From Jiella endophytica (GTDB taxonomy: Bacteria; Pseudomonadota; Alphaproteobacteria; Rhizobiales; Rhizobiaceae), in assembly GCF_004519335.1 (NCBI RefSeq), contig NZ_SOZD01000001.1:372001-436000 (forward strand): a DNA stretch of 64,000 nt, in the 5' to 3' direction. The notes below the pieces were generated by a model. It was not told the DNA's origin and did not search any database. It saw only the letters and a program-made list of their open reading frames with translations. Of this stretch, positions 54,659-64,000 are shown one piece after another (positions within the stretch are counted from its first letter, which is position 1; every line of letters starts with the position of its first letter). The position numbers were made by a program, and so were the translations under genes.

Positions 54659-55465
54659 TCAGCCCTCGCGGCGTCGCCCGTGGCGGACGACGACGACGGC
54701 TGCGACGACGACCAGCGCCGCCAGGGCAAACCAGGTGAGGGCGTATTGAAGATGCTGGTTGCGGAAGGCGACCCGCGTCAGCCCCTCGATCGGATAGGCG
54801 TCCGGTGGAAGGTCGGGCGTCCCCATTTCGACATTCGGCAGTTGCGGCCGTTCGAGTGGTGATCCGGCGTCGATGAAATAGGGCGCGACCGGCCGTTCCA
54901 GCTGCTTTTCCGCGGCGATCGCCGTGACGTCGCGGGAATACCAGCGCCCGGCCTTGGGGTCGTTCGATCGCAGGAAGGCGCCGCCCGGCTCGCTGAGCCG
55001 CATCAGCCCGGTGACGGAGACCGGTTCGCCGGTCAGCCCGGCATCGGCGAGAAAATCCTTCGAGGGGACGAAGCCGCGATCGACCAGCACGGTGAAGCCG
55101 CACTTGTCGCGCAGCGGCGTCATCAGCCAGAAGCCGCCGCCATAGTCGGTGGTCGCCTGGACGAAGACGCTCTTGCCGGCCTCGTAGCGGCCGGTGACGC
55201 TGACATGGCGGTATTCGTCGCCGTCGAAGGAGAGCTTCGGCCAGGCCTCCGGGCCAGGGGCCGGAACCGGGGCCGCGGCGACGCGCTGGTTCACCGCCTC
55301 GATCAGGGCGAGCTTCCAGCTGCGCCGCTCGATCTGCCAGATGCCGAGGCCGACGAAACCGCAGAACAGCGCGATGCCGACGAGCGCGAGGAGCGCGGCC
55401 CGCAGCACACTGCGACGCCGACCCCCTGTCCCGTCTTTCACGTCGATCCTGGCTCCGTCGTCCAA
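54659..55465 (-). CDS. SURF1 family protein (oxidase assembly)
   Basis: 268 aa with one membrane helix near residues 21-43 and another near 242-262, the SURF1 topology, and GLGIWQIERRSWK and VLVDRGFVP motifs. SURF1 proteins help assemble heme-copper oxidases. It is the last gene of the cyoABCD operon, 36 bp after cyoD, so it probably serves the bo3-type oxidase. No cyoE (heme O synthase) gene is in the window. Confidence 0.92.
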   Translation of the reverse strand: MDDGARIDVKDGTGGRRRSVLRAALLALVGIALFCGFVGLGIWQIERRSWKLALIEAVNQRVAAAPVPAPGPEAWPKLSFDGDEYRHVSVTGRYEAGKSVFVQATTDYGGGFWLMTPLRDKCGFTVLVDRGFVPSKDFLADAGLTGEPVSVTGLMRLSEPGGAFLRSNDPKAGRWYSRDVTAIAAEKQLERPVAPYFIDAGSPLERPQLPNVEMGTPDLPPDAYPIEGLTRVAFRNQHLQYALTWFALAALVVVAAVVVVRHGRRREG

Positions 55466-55501
55466 CTCGAACGCCTCGCCGTCTTGCTGGCCGGACGCAG
55501 C

Positions 55502-56041
55502 CTACTGACCGGAGCCGCTGCCATTTTGCGATCCGCCCATGGTCATCCCGCCATGGTCGCCATGGCCACTTTCCGTGGATGCGCCGGCCTCTGGCGCGTT
55601 CTTGCCGGCGTCGGAAGCGCCGTCCATCGACATGCCCTTCATCTCGAGGCCGTCCATCTGCATGCTGTTGTCCATCGGCATCATGTTGCTGTTCAGGTGG
55701 TACATCACCCACAGCGAGCCGGAGATGGTGATCACCACGAGGACGACGGTGAAGATCAGTGCCATGATCGTCCAGCCGCCCTCGGACTTCGCGTCCATGT
55801 GGAGGAAGTAGATCATGTGGACGATGATCTGCGCGACGGCGAGGAGGATGACGAGGAGGGACGTGACGACGCCGTCCTCGATCGGTCTCGCCCAGACCAG
55901 CCAGAAGGGAATGACCGTGAGGACCACCGACAGGCCGAAGCCGGTCAGGTAGCCGCTCATCGTGGAGTGGGATTCCCCGCTCGGATGGTGGCCGCCGTGG
56001 TCGCCGTGGTGCGCGTCGGAGGTGTGGGAGCCAATGCTCAT
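55502..56041 (-). CDS. cyoD: Cytochrome bo3 ubiquinol oxidase subunit IV with His- and Met-rich extensions
   Basis: 179 aa; most CyoD proteins have about 110-130. The three-helix core spans about residues 33-117. The N terminus (1-25) contains seven histidines (SDAHHGDHGGHHPSGESH). The tail after residue 118 contains ten methionines in patterns such as NMMPMDNSMQMDG and LEMKGMSMDG and a HGDHGGMTMGG near the end. In E. coli the C terminus faces the periplasm, so the tail could bind copper there (inference). Start shares one base with the cyoC stop (TGATG). Confidence 0.92.
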   Translation of the reverse strand: MSIGSHTSDAHHGDHGGHHPSGESHSTMSGYLTGFGLSVVLTVIPFWLVWARPIEDGVVTSLLVILLAVAQIIVHMIYFLHMDAKSEGGWTIMALIFTVVLVVITISGSLWVMYHLNSNMMPMDNSMQMDGLEMKGMSMDGASDAGKNAPEAGASTESGHGDHGGMTMGGSQNGSGSGQ

Positions 56042-56667
56042 CAAATCACCCGGATGAGATAGACGAAGGTGAAGACGCCGATCCAGACGACGTCCAGAAA
56101 GTGCCAGAACATCGACAGGCACATCAGCCGCCGGCGGTTCGGCTCAATCAGGCCGAGTTTCGCCACCTGCACCATCAGGACGACCATCCAGAGGATGCCG
56201 AAGGAGACGTGCAGCCCGTGGGTGGCGACCAGCGTGAAGAAGCCCGACAGGAAGCCGCTGCGCTGGGGCGAGGCGCCTTCGTGGATCAGGCCGGCGAACT
56301 CGTAGAGCTCGATGCCGACGAAGAGCACGCCGAAGATCGCCGTGACGACCAGCCAGAGCAGCACCGCCTGCTTGTTGCGGTTCTGCATGGCGATCATCGA
56401 GAAGCCGTAGGTGATCGAGGAGAACAGCAGCATCGCCGTGTTCACCGCCAGCAGCGGCAGCTCGAAGATCTCCTCGGGGCGTGGCCCCGCCGCATAGTTG
56501 GTGGCGAGGACGCCGTAGGTGGCGAACAGGACCGCGAAGATGAGACAGTCGCTCATCAGGTAGATCCAGAAGCCCAGCATGGTGCTGCCGCCCGGCTCGT
56601 GCTCGTGCTCGTCGAGCTCGAAGAAGACCGGCGACTTGGCCTCGCCGCCATCGATGACGTTTTCCAT
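56041..56667 (-). CDS. cyoC: Cytochrome bo3 ubiquinol oxidase subunit III
   Basis: 208 aa, five helices. Seen: [31 protein letters not shown] and [15 protein letters not shown]. Structural subunit of the oxidase, on the same transcript as cyoB (4-bp gap) and cyoD (1-bp overlap). GGAG precedes the ATG at 56667. Confidence 0.96.
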   Translation of the reverse strand: MENVIDGGEAKSPVFFELDEHEHEPGGSTMLGFWIYLMSDCLIFAVLFATYGVLATNYAAGPRPEEIFELPLLAVNTAMLLFSSITYGFSMIAMQNRNKQAVLLWLVVTAIFGVLFVGIELYEFAGLIHEGASPQRSGFLSGFFTLVATHGLHVSFGILWMVVLMVQVAKLGLIEPNRRRLMCLSMFWHFLDVVWIGVFTFVYLIRVI

Positions 56668-56671
56668 CAGA

Positions 56672-58675
56672 TCAGCTCCGTGCGGCCACGGCATTGGCGA
56701 AGGCACGCTCGGATGCCGCCACCTCGTCCGCCGGGATGTAGTAGTCCCGGTTGTAGTTGAAGGTGTGCCAGATCGTGGCGACGATGATGCCGACGAAGCT
56801 GATCGCCGCGAGCCACCAGATGTACCAGATCAGGGCGAAGCCGCAGATCGTCGCCAGCGCCGCGATGACGACGCCAGCCCCGGTGTTCTTCGGCATGTGG
56901 ATCGGCTTGAAGCCCTCCATCGGCCGCTCAAAACCGCGCTTCTTCATGTCGGCATAGGTGTCGAGGCCGTGCACCACCGGGGTGAAGGCGAAGTTGTAGT
57001 GCGGCGGTGGTGAGGAGGTCGCCCATTCCAGGGTGCGGCCGTCCCACGGATCGCCGGTGGTGTCGGCGAGCGCCTCCCGGTTGCGGATCGAGACAAAGAT
57101 CTGGACCAGGAAGGCGGCGATGCCGCAGGCGATCAGCGCCGCGCCGAAGGCGGCGATGATGAACCAGATGTGCAGCGACGGATCGTGGAACACCCGCAGG
57201 CGCCGGGTCACGCCCATCAGGCCGAGCACGTAGAGCGGCATGAAGGCGAAGTAGAAGCCGACCACCCAGAACCAGAAGCTCACCGTGCCCCAGAACCTGT
57301 CGAGCTTGAAGCCGAAGGCCTTGGGGAACCAGTAGTTGATGCCGGCGAACATGCCGAACAGGACGCCGCCGATGATCACGTTGTGGAAGTGGGCGACGAG
57401 GAACAGCGAGTTGTGGGTGACGAAGTCGACCGGCGGCACGGCAAGGAGGACGCCTGTCATGCCGCCGAGGGTGAAGGTCACCAGGAAGGCGATCGTCCAC
57501 ATGATCGGCAGTTCGAAGCGCACCCGGCCGCGATACATGGTGAACAGCCAGTTGAAGATCTTCGCTCCCGTCGGGATCGAGATGATCATCGTGGTGATGC
57601 CGAAGAATGAGTTGACGCTCGCCCCGTTGCCCATGGTGAAGAAGTGATGGAGCCAGACGAGATAGGCGAGGATGGTGATCACCACCGTCGCGTAGACCAT
57701 CGAGGTGTAGCCGAACAGCCGCTTGCCCGAGAAGGTCGCGGTGACCTCCGAATAGATGCCGAAGCACGGCAGGATGAGGATGTAGACCTCCGGATGGCCC
57801 CAGATCCAGATGAGGTTGAAATACATCATCGAATTGCCGCCGAGATCGTTCGTAAAGAAATGCGTCCCCACGTAGCGATCGAGCGAGAGAAGGGCCAGAA
57901 CCGCGGTCAGCACCGGGAATGAGGCGACGATCAGGATGTTGGTGCAGAGCGCCGTCCAGGTGAAGATCGGCATGCGCATCATGGTCATGCCGGGTGCCCG
58001 CATCTTGATGATGGTCACCAGGAAGTTGACGCCCGATAACAGAGTGCCGACGCCGGCGATCTGCAGACCCCAGATGTAGTAATCGACGCCGACGCCCGGA
58101 CTGTTCGCGGCGTCCGCGAGCGGCGGGAAGGCGAGCCAGCCGGTGCGGGCGAATTCGCCGATGAACAGCGACAGCATGACGATGATGACGCCACCGGCGG
58201 TCATCCAGAAGCTGAAATTGTTGAGGAAGGGAAAGGCGACGTCGCGGGCGCCGATCTGCAGCGGCACGACGATGTTCATCACGCCGACGATCAGCGGCAT
58301 CGCCACGAAGAAGATCATGATGACGCCGTGGGCGGAAAACACCTGATCGTAGTGGTGGGCGGGCAGGAAGCCTTCCGAGCCGTTGAAGGCGATCGCCTGC
58401 TGGGCGCGCATCATCAGCGCGTCGGCGAAGCCGCGCAGCAGCATGACGATGGCGAGCACCATGTACATGATGCCGATCTTCTTGTGATCGACGCTGGTGA
58501 ACCACTCGTTCCAGAGATAGCCCCAGAGCTTGAAGTAGGTCAGCGCGCCGAGGAGCGCGAGGCCGCCGATTGCCACGACCGCGAAGGTGCCGATAAGGAT
58601 CGGCTCGTGATAGGGGATCGAGTCGAGCGTCAGGCGCCCGAAGATCAGCCGTGTGAGATCCGTATTGCCCAGCAT
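56672..58675 (-). CDS. cyoB: Cytochrome bo3 ubiquinol oxidase subunit I
   Basis: 667 aa catalytic subunit. Low-spin heme histidine in [10 protein letters not shown]; CuB ligands in [12 protein letters not shown] (with the cross-linked tyrosine and the proton-channel glutamate) and [14 protein letters not shown] for the high-spin and low-spin hemes; the K-channel lysine in PTGAKIFNW; the D-channel aspartate in GARDVAFPF. The quinol-binding Arg and Asp of RGFADALM identify a ubiquinol, not a cytochrome c, oxidase. It oxidises ubiquinol, reduces oxygen to water and pumps protons. Confidence 0.97.
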   Translation of the reverse strand: MLGNTDLTRLIFGRLTLDSIPYHEPILIGTFAVVAIGGLALLGALTYFKLWGYLWNEWFTSVDHKKIGIMYMVLAIVMLLRGFADALMMRAQQAIAFNGSEGFLPAHHYDQVFSAHGVIMIFFVAMPLIVGVMNIVVPLQIGARDVAFPFLNNFSFWMTAGGVIIVMLSLFIGEFARTGWLAFPPLADAANSPGVGVDYYIWGLQIAGVGTLLSGVNFLVTIIKMRAPGMTMMRMPIFTWTALCTNILIVASFPVLTAVLALLSLDRYVGTHFFTNDLGGNSMMYFNLIWIWGHPEVYILILPCFGIYSEVTATFSGKRLFGYTSMVYATVVITILAYLVWLHHFFTMGNGASVNSFFGITTMIISIPTGAKIFNWLFTMYRGRVRFELPIMWTIAFLVTFTLGGMTGVLLAVPPVDFVTHNSLFLVAHFHNVIIGGVLFGMFAGINYWFPKAFGFKLDRFWGTVSFWFWVVGFYFAFMPLYVLGLMGVTRRLRVFHDPSLHIWFIIAAFGAALIACGIAAFLVQIFVSIRNREALADTTGDPWDGRTLEWATSSPPPHYNFAFTPVVHGLDTYADMKKRGFERPMEGFKPIHMPKNTGAGVVIAALATICGFALIWYIWWLAAISFVGIIVATIWHTFNYNRDYYIPADEVAASERAFANAVAARS

Positions 58676-58730
58676 GGAAATCGTCTCTTGCTGTTAGCTG
58701 GCGTGCCCCGGCAGCTGCCGGGGCCTTTCG

Positions 58731-59882
58731 TCAGTCATTGTTCAGTTGCGGCGGTGCGACGCTGTCGTCGCCGGTCGCATCGCCGTCCGATTTGGCGGTG
58801 TCGCTGTGCGGCTCGCGCCCCGTCGCCGGTGCGGTGGCGCCCTGCGGCTCGTCGCCGGCCTGACCCTTGCCGTCAACCTCGCCATGACCGAAGGCGTCGA
58901 GGTCGTAGGTCTTGTATTTCAGCTGGTCGATCGTGACGTCCTTGCCCGGCTCGGCCTTGCCGGCGTTGATCATCATGATCTGCTGCATGCACAGCTTGCC
59001 CGGATTGACGCACATTCCGAGGATCCGCTTGTAGAGATCGGGATCTACCGAGGAGAAGTATTCGACCGGAACCGCCTCGCTCGGCTTGGCGAGGTCGAGA
59101 TAGCTGTCGGTGTCGAGCGCCTGGCCGGAGTCCTTCAGGTTCTGGATCCAGGCGTCGAAGTCGCCGTCCTTCTGGCTGTAGAACTTGAACTGCATGTCGG
59201 AGAAGCCGGCGCCGTTATAGTGCGAGGCGATGCCGTCATAGACGCCGGTCTCGTTCATCACCGCGTGGAGCTTCGTCTCCATGCCCGGCATCGAATAGAT
59301 CATGCCGGCCAGCGTCGGGATGTAGAAGGCATTCATCACCGATTCCGCCGTCAGGTCGAAGCGGATCGGTCGGTTCACCGGGGCGGCGAGCTCGTTCACC
59401 GAAGCGACGCCGTACTGGGGATAGATGAACAGCCATTTCCAGTTCAGCGCGACGACCTGGACCTCGAGCGGATCCTCGTCGAGCTTGACGCTGTCGCTGG
59501 TGGTGATCTTGTCCAGCGGCCGGAACGGATCGAGGAGGTGGGTTCCGACCCATGTCACCGCGCCGAGGCAGATGATGATCAGCAGCGGGACGGTCCAGAT
59601 GACCAGTTCCAGCTTGGTCGAATGATCCCACTCGGCATCGTAGTCCGCCGTCTTGCTCGTGGCCCGGTAGCGCCACGGAAAATACAGCGACATGAAGATG
59701 ACGGGTATGATGATGATCAGCATCAGCCCGGTCGCGATCAGCAGCATGTCGCGCTGGCGGGCCGCGATGTCGCCGCCGGGAAACAGCAGCGGAGAGTCGC
59801 AGGCGCTCAACACGAATGGCAGCGACAGGACGGCGAGTAGACGAAACGGACGCAATGGAGCGGCCCCGTATTGTTCTGACAT
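58731..59882 (-). CDS. cyoA: Cytochrome bo3 ubiquinol oxidase subunit II
   Basis: 383 aa. A lipoprotein signal with the lipobox LSAC (Cys near residue 27) is followed by two membrane helices and a periplasmic cupredoxin domain. The CuA-binding cysteines are missing, as is normal for quinol oxidases. The last 60 residues are acidic and low-complexity (after FGHGEVDG), longer than in E. coli. First gene of cyoABCD-SURF1. The ATG at 59882 has no clear ribosome site. Confidence 0.94.
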   Translation of the reverse strand: MSEQYGAAPLRPFRLLAVLSLPFVLSACDSPLLFPGGDIAARQRDMLLIATGLMLIIIIPVIFMSLYFPWRYRATSKTADYDAEWDHSTKLELVIWTVPLLIIICLGAVTWVGTHLLDPFRPLDKITTSDSVKLDEDPLEVQVVALNWKWLFIYPQYGVASVNELAAPVNRPIRFDLTAESVMNAFYIPTLAGMIYSMPGMETKLHAVMNETGVYDGIASHYNGAGFSDMQFKFYSQKDGDFDAWIQNLKDSGQALDTDSYLDLAKPSEAVPVEYFSSVDPDLYKRILGMCVNPGKLCMQQIMMINAGKAEPGKDVTIDQLKYKTYDLDAFGHGEVDGKGQAGDEPQGATAPATGREPHSDTAKSDGDATGDDSVAPPQLNND

Positions 59883-60052
59883 GAAATGGGCGGCTGGCCG
59901 GCCAGAAGCCGAACGTTGACTGCCGCGCGGCGCTGGTATTGAACAAATCGCGCCGGGCCTCAACCCCCCATTCTGTGCAGGGGCGATACCTTACCGGTCG
60001 TTAATCTGCGGCGCGCTTGCCGCAAGCCACCAATCGTGCTTGGGATCGCAGA

Positions 60053-61372
60053 ATGAGCGAGACTGTTGCCACCCCCCACTTCGCCGGTTCGCCGGCGCAG
60101 CCAGGTGCCCGCGGGCACACCGTCAATCCCACCGAGATCGCCATCGGCGTCGTGATCGGACGAACCTCCGAGTTCTTCGACTTCTTCGTCTTTGCGATCG
60201 CTTCGGTGCTGGTGTTTCCGGAGCGGGTTTTCCCCTTCGTCGATCCCGTCACCGGCGTTCTCTACTCCTTTGCGATCTTCGCGCTCGCCTTCATCGCAAG
60301 GCCCTTCGGCACTTGGCTTTTCATGGCCATCGACCGGCTGCACGGCAAGGGGACGAAGCTGACGATCGCGCTGTTCCTGCTCGGCACCTCGACCGTCGTC
60401 GTGGCGTTCCTGCCCGACTATCAGGACGTCGGTGCGGCGGCGATCTGGCTCCTGGCTCTCTTCCGTATCGGCCAGGGCGTCGCGCTCGGCGGCACCTGGG
60501 ACGGTCTCGCCTCGCTGCTTGCCATGAACGCTCCGGAAAACCAGCGCGGCTGGTGGGCCATGGTGCCGCAGCTCGGCGCACCCTTCGGGCTTATTGTCGC
60601 ATCGGGGCTTTTTGCCTTCTTCTACGGCTTCCTGCCGACCGAGGAATTCGACGCCTGGGGCTGGCAATTCCCCTTCTTCGTCGCCTTCGCGATCAACGTC
60701 GTGGCGCTGTTTGCCAGGCTGCGGATCGTCGCCACGCCGGAATATGTCCGGCAGTTCGAACGCCGCGAACTCCAGGCGACGCGGGTGCGCAAGACGGTGC
60801 GCCAGTACGGCCGCTACATCATCGTCGGCGCCTTCGCGCCGCTGGCGAGCTTCGCCATGTTCCACATGGTGACGGTGTTCCCGCTGTCCTGGGTCGAGCT
60901 CTTCACCAAGGAGCAGGTGACCCGCTTCCTGATCATCGAGGCGGTCTGCGCGGTGATCGGCGCTCTCGCCATCGTCGCTTCGGGCATGCTCGCGGACAAA
61001 TACGGCCGGCGCAATCTTCTCGGCGTCACGGCGCTGCTGATCGCCGTCTTCAGCGGTTTCGCGCCGTCGCTGCTGGCGCAGGGCGTGGCCGGCGAGATCA
61101 TCTACATGGTCTTCGGCTTCGCGCTTCTCGGCGTATCGTTCGGCCAGTGCTCGGGCGTCGTCGCGTCGAACTTCCCGCGCAACTATCGCTACACCGGCTC
61201 GGCGGTGGTCTCGGACCTTGCCTGGCTGTTCGGAGCGGGCTTCGCGCCCTTCGTCGCGCTGTACCTCACCTACCATCTCGGCCTCGTCGCCGCGGGTCTC
61301 TACCTCCTGTCGGGCGCCGTCGCGACCATGCTGGCACTGCGCTACAACGACCTCCTCGAATATCAGGAGTGA
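60053..61372 (+). CDS. MHS-family major facilitator (metabolite:H+ symporter)
   Basis: 439 aa, 12-helix transporter related to ShiA/ProP/KgtP. Seen: GRTSEFFDFFVFAIAS in helix 1, RPFGTWLF, the motif A-like IDRLHGKGTKLTIA, and GQGVALGGTWDG. These import organic acids, osmolytes or dicarboxylates; the substrate is unknown. ATG 60053 (an in-frame TTG at 60017 is an alternative). It is divergent from cyoA and ends at a terminator. Confidence 0.88.
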   Translation: MSETVATPHFAGSPAQPGARGHTVNPTEIAIGVVIGRTSEFFDFFVFAIASVLVFPERVFPFVDPVTGVLYSFAIFALAFIARPFGTWLFMAIDRLHGKGTKLTIALFLLGTSTVVVAFLPDYQDVGAAAIWLLALFRIGQGVALGGTWDGLASLLAMNAPENQRGWWAMVPQLGAPFGLIVASGLFAFFYGFLPTEEFDAWGWQFPFFVAFAINVVALFARLRIVATPEYVRQFERRELQATRVRKTVRQYGRYIIVGAFAPLASFAMFHMVTVFPLSWVELFTKEQVTRFLIIEAVCAVIGALAIVASGMLADKYGRRNLLGVTALLIAVFSGFAPSLLAQGVAGEIIYMVFGFALLGVSFGQCSGVVASNFPRNYRYTGSAVVSDLAWLFGAGFAPFVALYLTYHLGLVAAGLYLLSGAVATMLALRYNDLLEYQE

Positions 61373-61412
61373 CGCGGCGGCGGCGTCCGCCGCCGACTTC
61401 ATTACACAATCG

Positions 61413-61441
61413 AACGGCCGGCACTGGTTGCCGGCCGTTTT
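61413..61441 (+). terminator. Rho-independent terminator after the MHS transporter
   Basis: AACGGCCGGCA (61413-61423) pairs with TGCCGGCCGTT (61429-61439) across a 5-nt loop, followed by TT. It lies 40 bp after the stop. The remainder of 61373-61689 holds no gene that I can support. Confidence 0.8.
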
Positions 61442-61689
61442 GATTCCAACCGGCTTGCGCGTTGATGCCGCGTCCGCTGCGGCGCCGCGCCGCTGCCGCC
61501 CTGCTGAATCTGCAATTTCGATATGCCGAGATTGCACGGCTGGTGAGGGCGGATTTGCGTGTTTCGCGCAGCTCTGATCAAAATTCCGGGACGAATCGGC
61601 GGCCAGATCGGTGCCACGGGATCGCTCGGCCGGCGCTTCGCCATCGCCGAAGTCGCAGTTTGTGCAACTGCCAGCCGCCGATGCGGCGA

Positions 61690-62325
61690 TCAGTCCCGCC
61701 CGGGGCCGGGGAATATCGGCAGCTGCGGCGCCGTCTCCGGCGCGAACAGGCCGGTCAGTCGCGGGTCGTCGGCAAGCTCCAGCATCTGGCGCACGGGCAC
61801 GAAGCCCGCGCGGCGATAGAAGCCCATCGCGCGGGGATGGTCGTTGGTGTTGGTGTGCAGCCACAACAGTTCGATCGGGCGCGCAAAGGCGAAGGCGATC
61901 AGCCGCTCCATCATGAAATGCGCCGCGCCCGATCCCGCAAGCTCGGGCGTGACGCCGAAATAGACGAGCTCCGGGCGTGCCGGCTCGGTGCAGTCGAGCT
62001 CGGCGATGCCTTCGGCTTTCCCGTCGGCGAAGAGGGCATGGATGACCGTCGCCGGATCGCCGATCTTCGCGGCGATCGCTTCCGGCTCCTGTATCAGTCG
62101 CTGGTACCAGAGGTGGTTCGATCCGACCCGGCGCAAGAGCTCGCAGTACCAGGCGAGATCCGGGCGCTCGGCCCGCTCGAAGCGCCAGTCGTCCTTGCCG
62201 GTGCTGGCGAAGGGCGCATCGTCCGGCGGCGTGCGTCGCTCGAGGATGGTCGCGATGGCGGCGAGCTTGCCGGGAGGAATGTCGGTGAATCCGTCTGGAA
62301 GGGACATCGGGCGATCGATCCGCAT
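61690..62325 (-). CDS. GNAT-family N-acetyltransferase
   Basis: 211 aa. Acetyl-CoA-binding signature is visible as VTPELAGSGAAHFMMERLIAFA, shown here in parts: ELAGSGAA and the GFYRRAGF that ends the fold. The N-terminal half has CELLRRVGSNHLWYQRL. Substrate unknown. Start ATG 62325; ATG 62307 is a possible alternative, and neither has a good ribosome site. Confidence 0.8.
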   Translation of the reverse strand: MRIDRPMSLPDGFTDIPPGKLAAIATILERRTPPDDAPFASTGKDDWRFERAERPDLAWYCELLRRVGSNHLWYQRLIQEPEAIAAKIGDPATVIHALFADGKAEGIAELDCTEPARPELVYFGVTPELAGSGAAHFMMERLIAFAFARPIELLWLHTNTNDHPRAMGFYRRAGFVPVRQMLELADDPRLTGLFAPETAPQLPIFPGPGRD

Positions 62326-62577
62326 CGGAGGGCGTCTGGGAACATCTGGCAGGTGAGGGGTTGGCCGATAAAGCCCCGCCGCCGCTGGCGCAATGCTTCG
62401 TCGCATCGACCGGCAATTTCACCGGGCCGGTCTTCAAGCTGTCGCCGCCTTGGGGTAGAGACGCCGTTTCGCGCGGGACGCCCGGCCCGGGCGACCCGCC
62501 TCTTCACGCGCCTGCCTGTTGCCCGACTAACGTCGCCGCGGGGGCGCAGCGCCCAGATCCCAAGCCGAGATAGCACC

Positions 62578-63867
62578 TTGCCTGACCTCTTCGCCGGCCT
62601 CGACTTCGGCACCACCAACTCGACCCTCGGCCTTGCCGCCCGTTCGAACGCCGCGCCGAGGCTCCTTTCGGTCGAGGGCGATGCGGCGACGCTGCCCTCG
62701 GCGCTGTTCTTCAGTTTCGAGGACGGCCGGACCTATTTCGGCCGCGCCGCCGTCTTCGAATATGTCGACGGCGCCGAAGGGCGGTTCATGCGGGCGCTGA
62801 AGTCGGTGCTCGGCTCTTCCCTGATGGAGGAGACGACGCGGATCGGCCGCGAGCGCCTCGGCTTCGTCGAGCTGATCGGCCGCTTCCTCGCGCATCTGCG
62901 CGGCACTCTCGAGCGCGAGGCCGATCGCGCCGCCGCGGCCGGCGAGGGGACGATCGCCCTCGACAAGGTCGTGCTCGGCCGCCCGGTCCGCTTCGTCGAC
63001 GGCGACGATGCGGCCGACCGCGCCGCCGCAGGACAGCTGGAAGCAGCGGCCCGCGGCGTTGGCTTTTCCGACATCGCCTTCCAGTTCGAGCCCGTCGCTG
63101 CGGCGCTCTACTATGAAAGCCGGATCGCGGCGGAGGAACTGGCGCTGGTCGTCGATATCGGCGGCGGCACTTCGGACTTCTCGGTGGTGCGCCTGTCGCC
63201 CCGGCGGGCGATGGCCGAGGACCGCCTCGACGACATTTTGAGCTTCACCGGCGTCCATGTCGGCGGCACCGACTTCGACCGGCTTTTGTCGATCGCCGAG
63301 GTGATGCCGCATTTCGGCCTCGGCAGCTCGACCGCCGACGGCAAGCGGCGCCTGCCGGTCTGGTACTTCAACGACATGGCCACCTGGCACCGGATCAACA
63401 TGCTCTACACGCCCTCGGTTCTGCGCGACATCCGGGCGCTGGAGCGCGAGGCGGCCGAGCCGTCGAAGCTTTCGCGCTTTGCCCATCTTCTCGAGCATCG
63501 CTCCGGCCACCGGCTCGCCGGCGCGGTGGAAACGGCGAAGATCGCCCTGACCGATGCCGAGGAGGCGACGGTCATGCTGCGCGAGGCGGGGCTGACCATC
63601 GCGGCGCCGACGAGCCGTTCGGCCTTCGAGGCGGCGACGGGCGAACTCGTCGCGAGGATCGGCGGCGCCATCGACGGGGCGCTTCTGGAGGCGGGGGTGG
63701 CCGCAACCGCGATCGAGACCGTCATCCTCACCGGCGGCGGCGCGCAGGTGCCGGCGGTGCGGGCTGCCGCCGTCTCGCGCTTTCCAGGCGCCAAGATCGC
63801 CCAGTCGGATGCCTTCGGCTCCGTCGGTCTCGGCCTCGGCATCGATGCGGCCCGCAAGTTCGGCTGA
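62578..63867 (+). CDS. Hsp70-family protein (YegD-like)
   Basis: 429 aa, actin/Hsp70 ATPase fold without the substrate-binding lid of DnaK. Seen: the phosphate-1 loop LDFGTTNSTLG, the phosphate-2 loop VVDIGGGTSDFSV, and the adenosine motif ILTGGGAQVPAV. The start is a TTG at 62578; no ATG or GTG gives a better beginning because the ATPase motif is reached in about eight residues. The role is not known; YegD-like proteins are unusual chaperones. The 252 bp before it (62326-62577) hold no gene. Confidence 0.9.
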   Translation: MPDLFAGLDFGTTNSTLGLAARSNAAPRLLSVEGDAATLPSALFFSFEDGRTYFGRAAVFEYVDGAEGRFMRALKSVLGSSLMEETTRIGRERLGFVELIGRFLAHLRGTLEREADRAAAAGEGTIALDKVVLGRPVRFVDGDDAADRAAAGQLEAAARGVGFSDIAFQFEPVAAALYYESRIAAEELALVVDIGGGTSDFSVVRLSPRRAMAEDRLDDILSFTGVHVGGTDFDRLLSIAEVMPHFGLGSSTADGKRRLPVWYFNDMATWHRINMLYTPSVLRDIRALEREAAEPSKLSRFAHLLEHRSGHRLAGAVETAKIALTDAEEATVMLREAGLTIAAPTSRSAFEAATGELVARIGGAIDGALLEAGVAATAIETVILTGGGAQVPAVRAAAVSRFPGAKIAQSDAFGSVGLGLGIDAARKFG

Positions 63868-63917
63868 GACAGCCGAGAGACGTGCGACGCCTTGGCCCGC
63901 TCGGCGGGCCGGCGGGC

Positions 63918-64000
63918 TCACATTTCGATGACGTGGCGCACCGTTCGGCCTTCGGCGAGGGCGTCGAGTGCGGCATTGATGTCGTCGAGGCCGCCGGTGC
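63918..64000 (-). CDS. Zinc-dependent alcohol dehydrogenase, C-terminal end (partial)
   Basis: The last 26 residues of a minus-strand gene that runs beyond the window. The sequence LDDINAALDALAEGRTVRHV with the final IEM matches the C terminus of medium-chain zinc alcohol dehydrogenases. The subfamily cannot be told from this end. Confidence 0.75.
   Translation of the reverse strand, partial: TGGLDDINAALDALAEGRTVRHVIEM

Noticed and set aside
55502-59882. The terminal oxidase as a cytochrome c oxidase
   Set aside because: Subunit II lacks CuA cysteines, subunit I has the quinol-site Arg and Asp, and the gene order is that of cyoABCD.
1-64000. CRISPR arrays, tRNA or rRNA genes, insertion sequences, prophage genes
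   Set aside because: None found: no regular short direct repeats with spacers, no recognisable RNA gene, no transposase or integrase coding sequence on either strand.

Overview
The window is 64 kb of high-GC DNA (no tRNA, rRNA, CRISPR array or transposase seen) that reads as a chromosomal stretch from an alphaproteobacterium, most likely of the order Hyphomicrobiales (Rhizobiales; the Aurantimonas-like or Methylobacterium-like part of the order would fit). The reasons are the serine-cycle gene set with malate-CoA ligase and malyl-CoA lyase, the ehu/eut ectoine operon in its rhizobial order, the HutF-type histidine pathway, and scattered rhizobial-style palindromic repeats. The assignment to a genus is not possible from the sequence alone.

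Layout. (1) 95-7707: a TRAP transporter, a beta-decarboxylating dehydrogenase, a beta-hydroxyacid dehydrogenase with an unusual substrate motif, a RuBisCO-like protein (RLP) on the opposite strand, and a tartrate/D-malate dehydrogenase. This is the least explained part of the window and the best candidate for an undescribed catabolic pathway. (2) 7936-23166: a nearly complete serine cycle: ppc-glyA, then fhs-folD on the other strand, a NarL-type regulator whose receiver domain has lost its phosphorylation residues, then mcl-mtkA-mtkB-hprA-gck and a class V aminotransferase (probable sga). (3) 23318-35448: ectoine/5-hydroxyectoine uptake and breakdown: an aminotransferase and an AsnC regulator on one strand, the MocR-type regulator EnuR, ehuABCD and eutABCDE on the other. 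(4) 35496-45383: histidine utilisation: HutC, an amino-acid ABC transporter, HutF, then hutI-hutH-hutU. (5) 45443-54588: mixed genes: a DHA2-type exporter, a small ArsR-AHSA1-GST-DUF899 stress cluster, argE, an agmatinase-family enzyme, an orphan Rieske oxygenase and a class III nucleotide cyclase. (6) 54659-59882: a cyoABCD ubiquinol oxidase operon followed by SURF1. (7) 60053-64000: an MHS-type transporter, a GNAT acetyltransferase, a YegD-like Hsp70 and the end of a zinc alcohol dehydrogenase.

How the parts connect (inference). Both dehydrogenase types in region 1 belong to families that can yield D-glycerate (tartrate dehydrogenase/decarboxylase; tartronate semialdehyde reductase), and glycerate 2-kinase, hydroxypyruvate reductase and PEP carboxylase of the serine cycle lie immediately downstream, so the hydroxyacid module may feed the cycle. 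C1 units enter through formate-tetrahydrofolate ligase and FolD; no mtdA/fch and no methanol dehydrogenase are present, so the carbon source could be formate, methylated amines or other C1 donors rather than methanol itself. The ectoine and histidine regions each carry a repeated short DNA motif at the promoters expected for their regulators (EnuR and HutC), which makes their regulation readable from the sequence.
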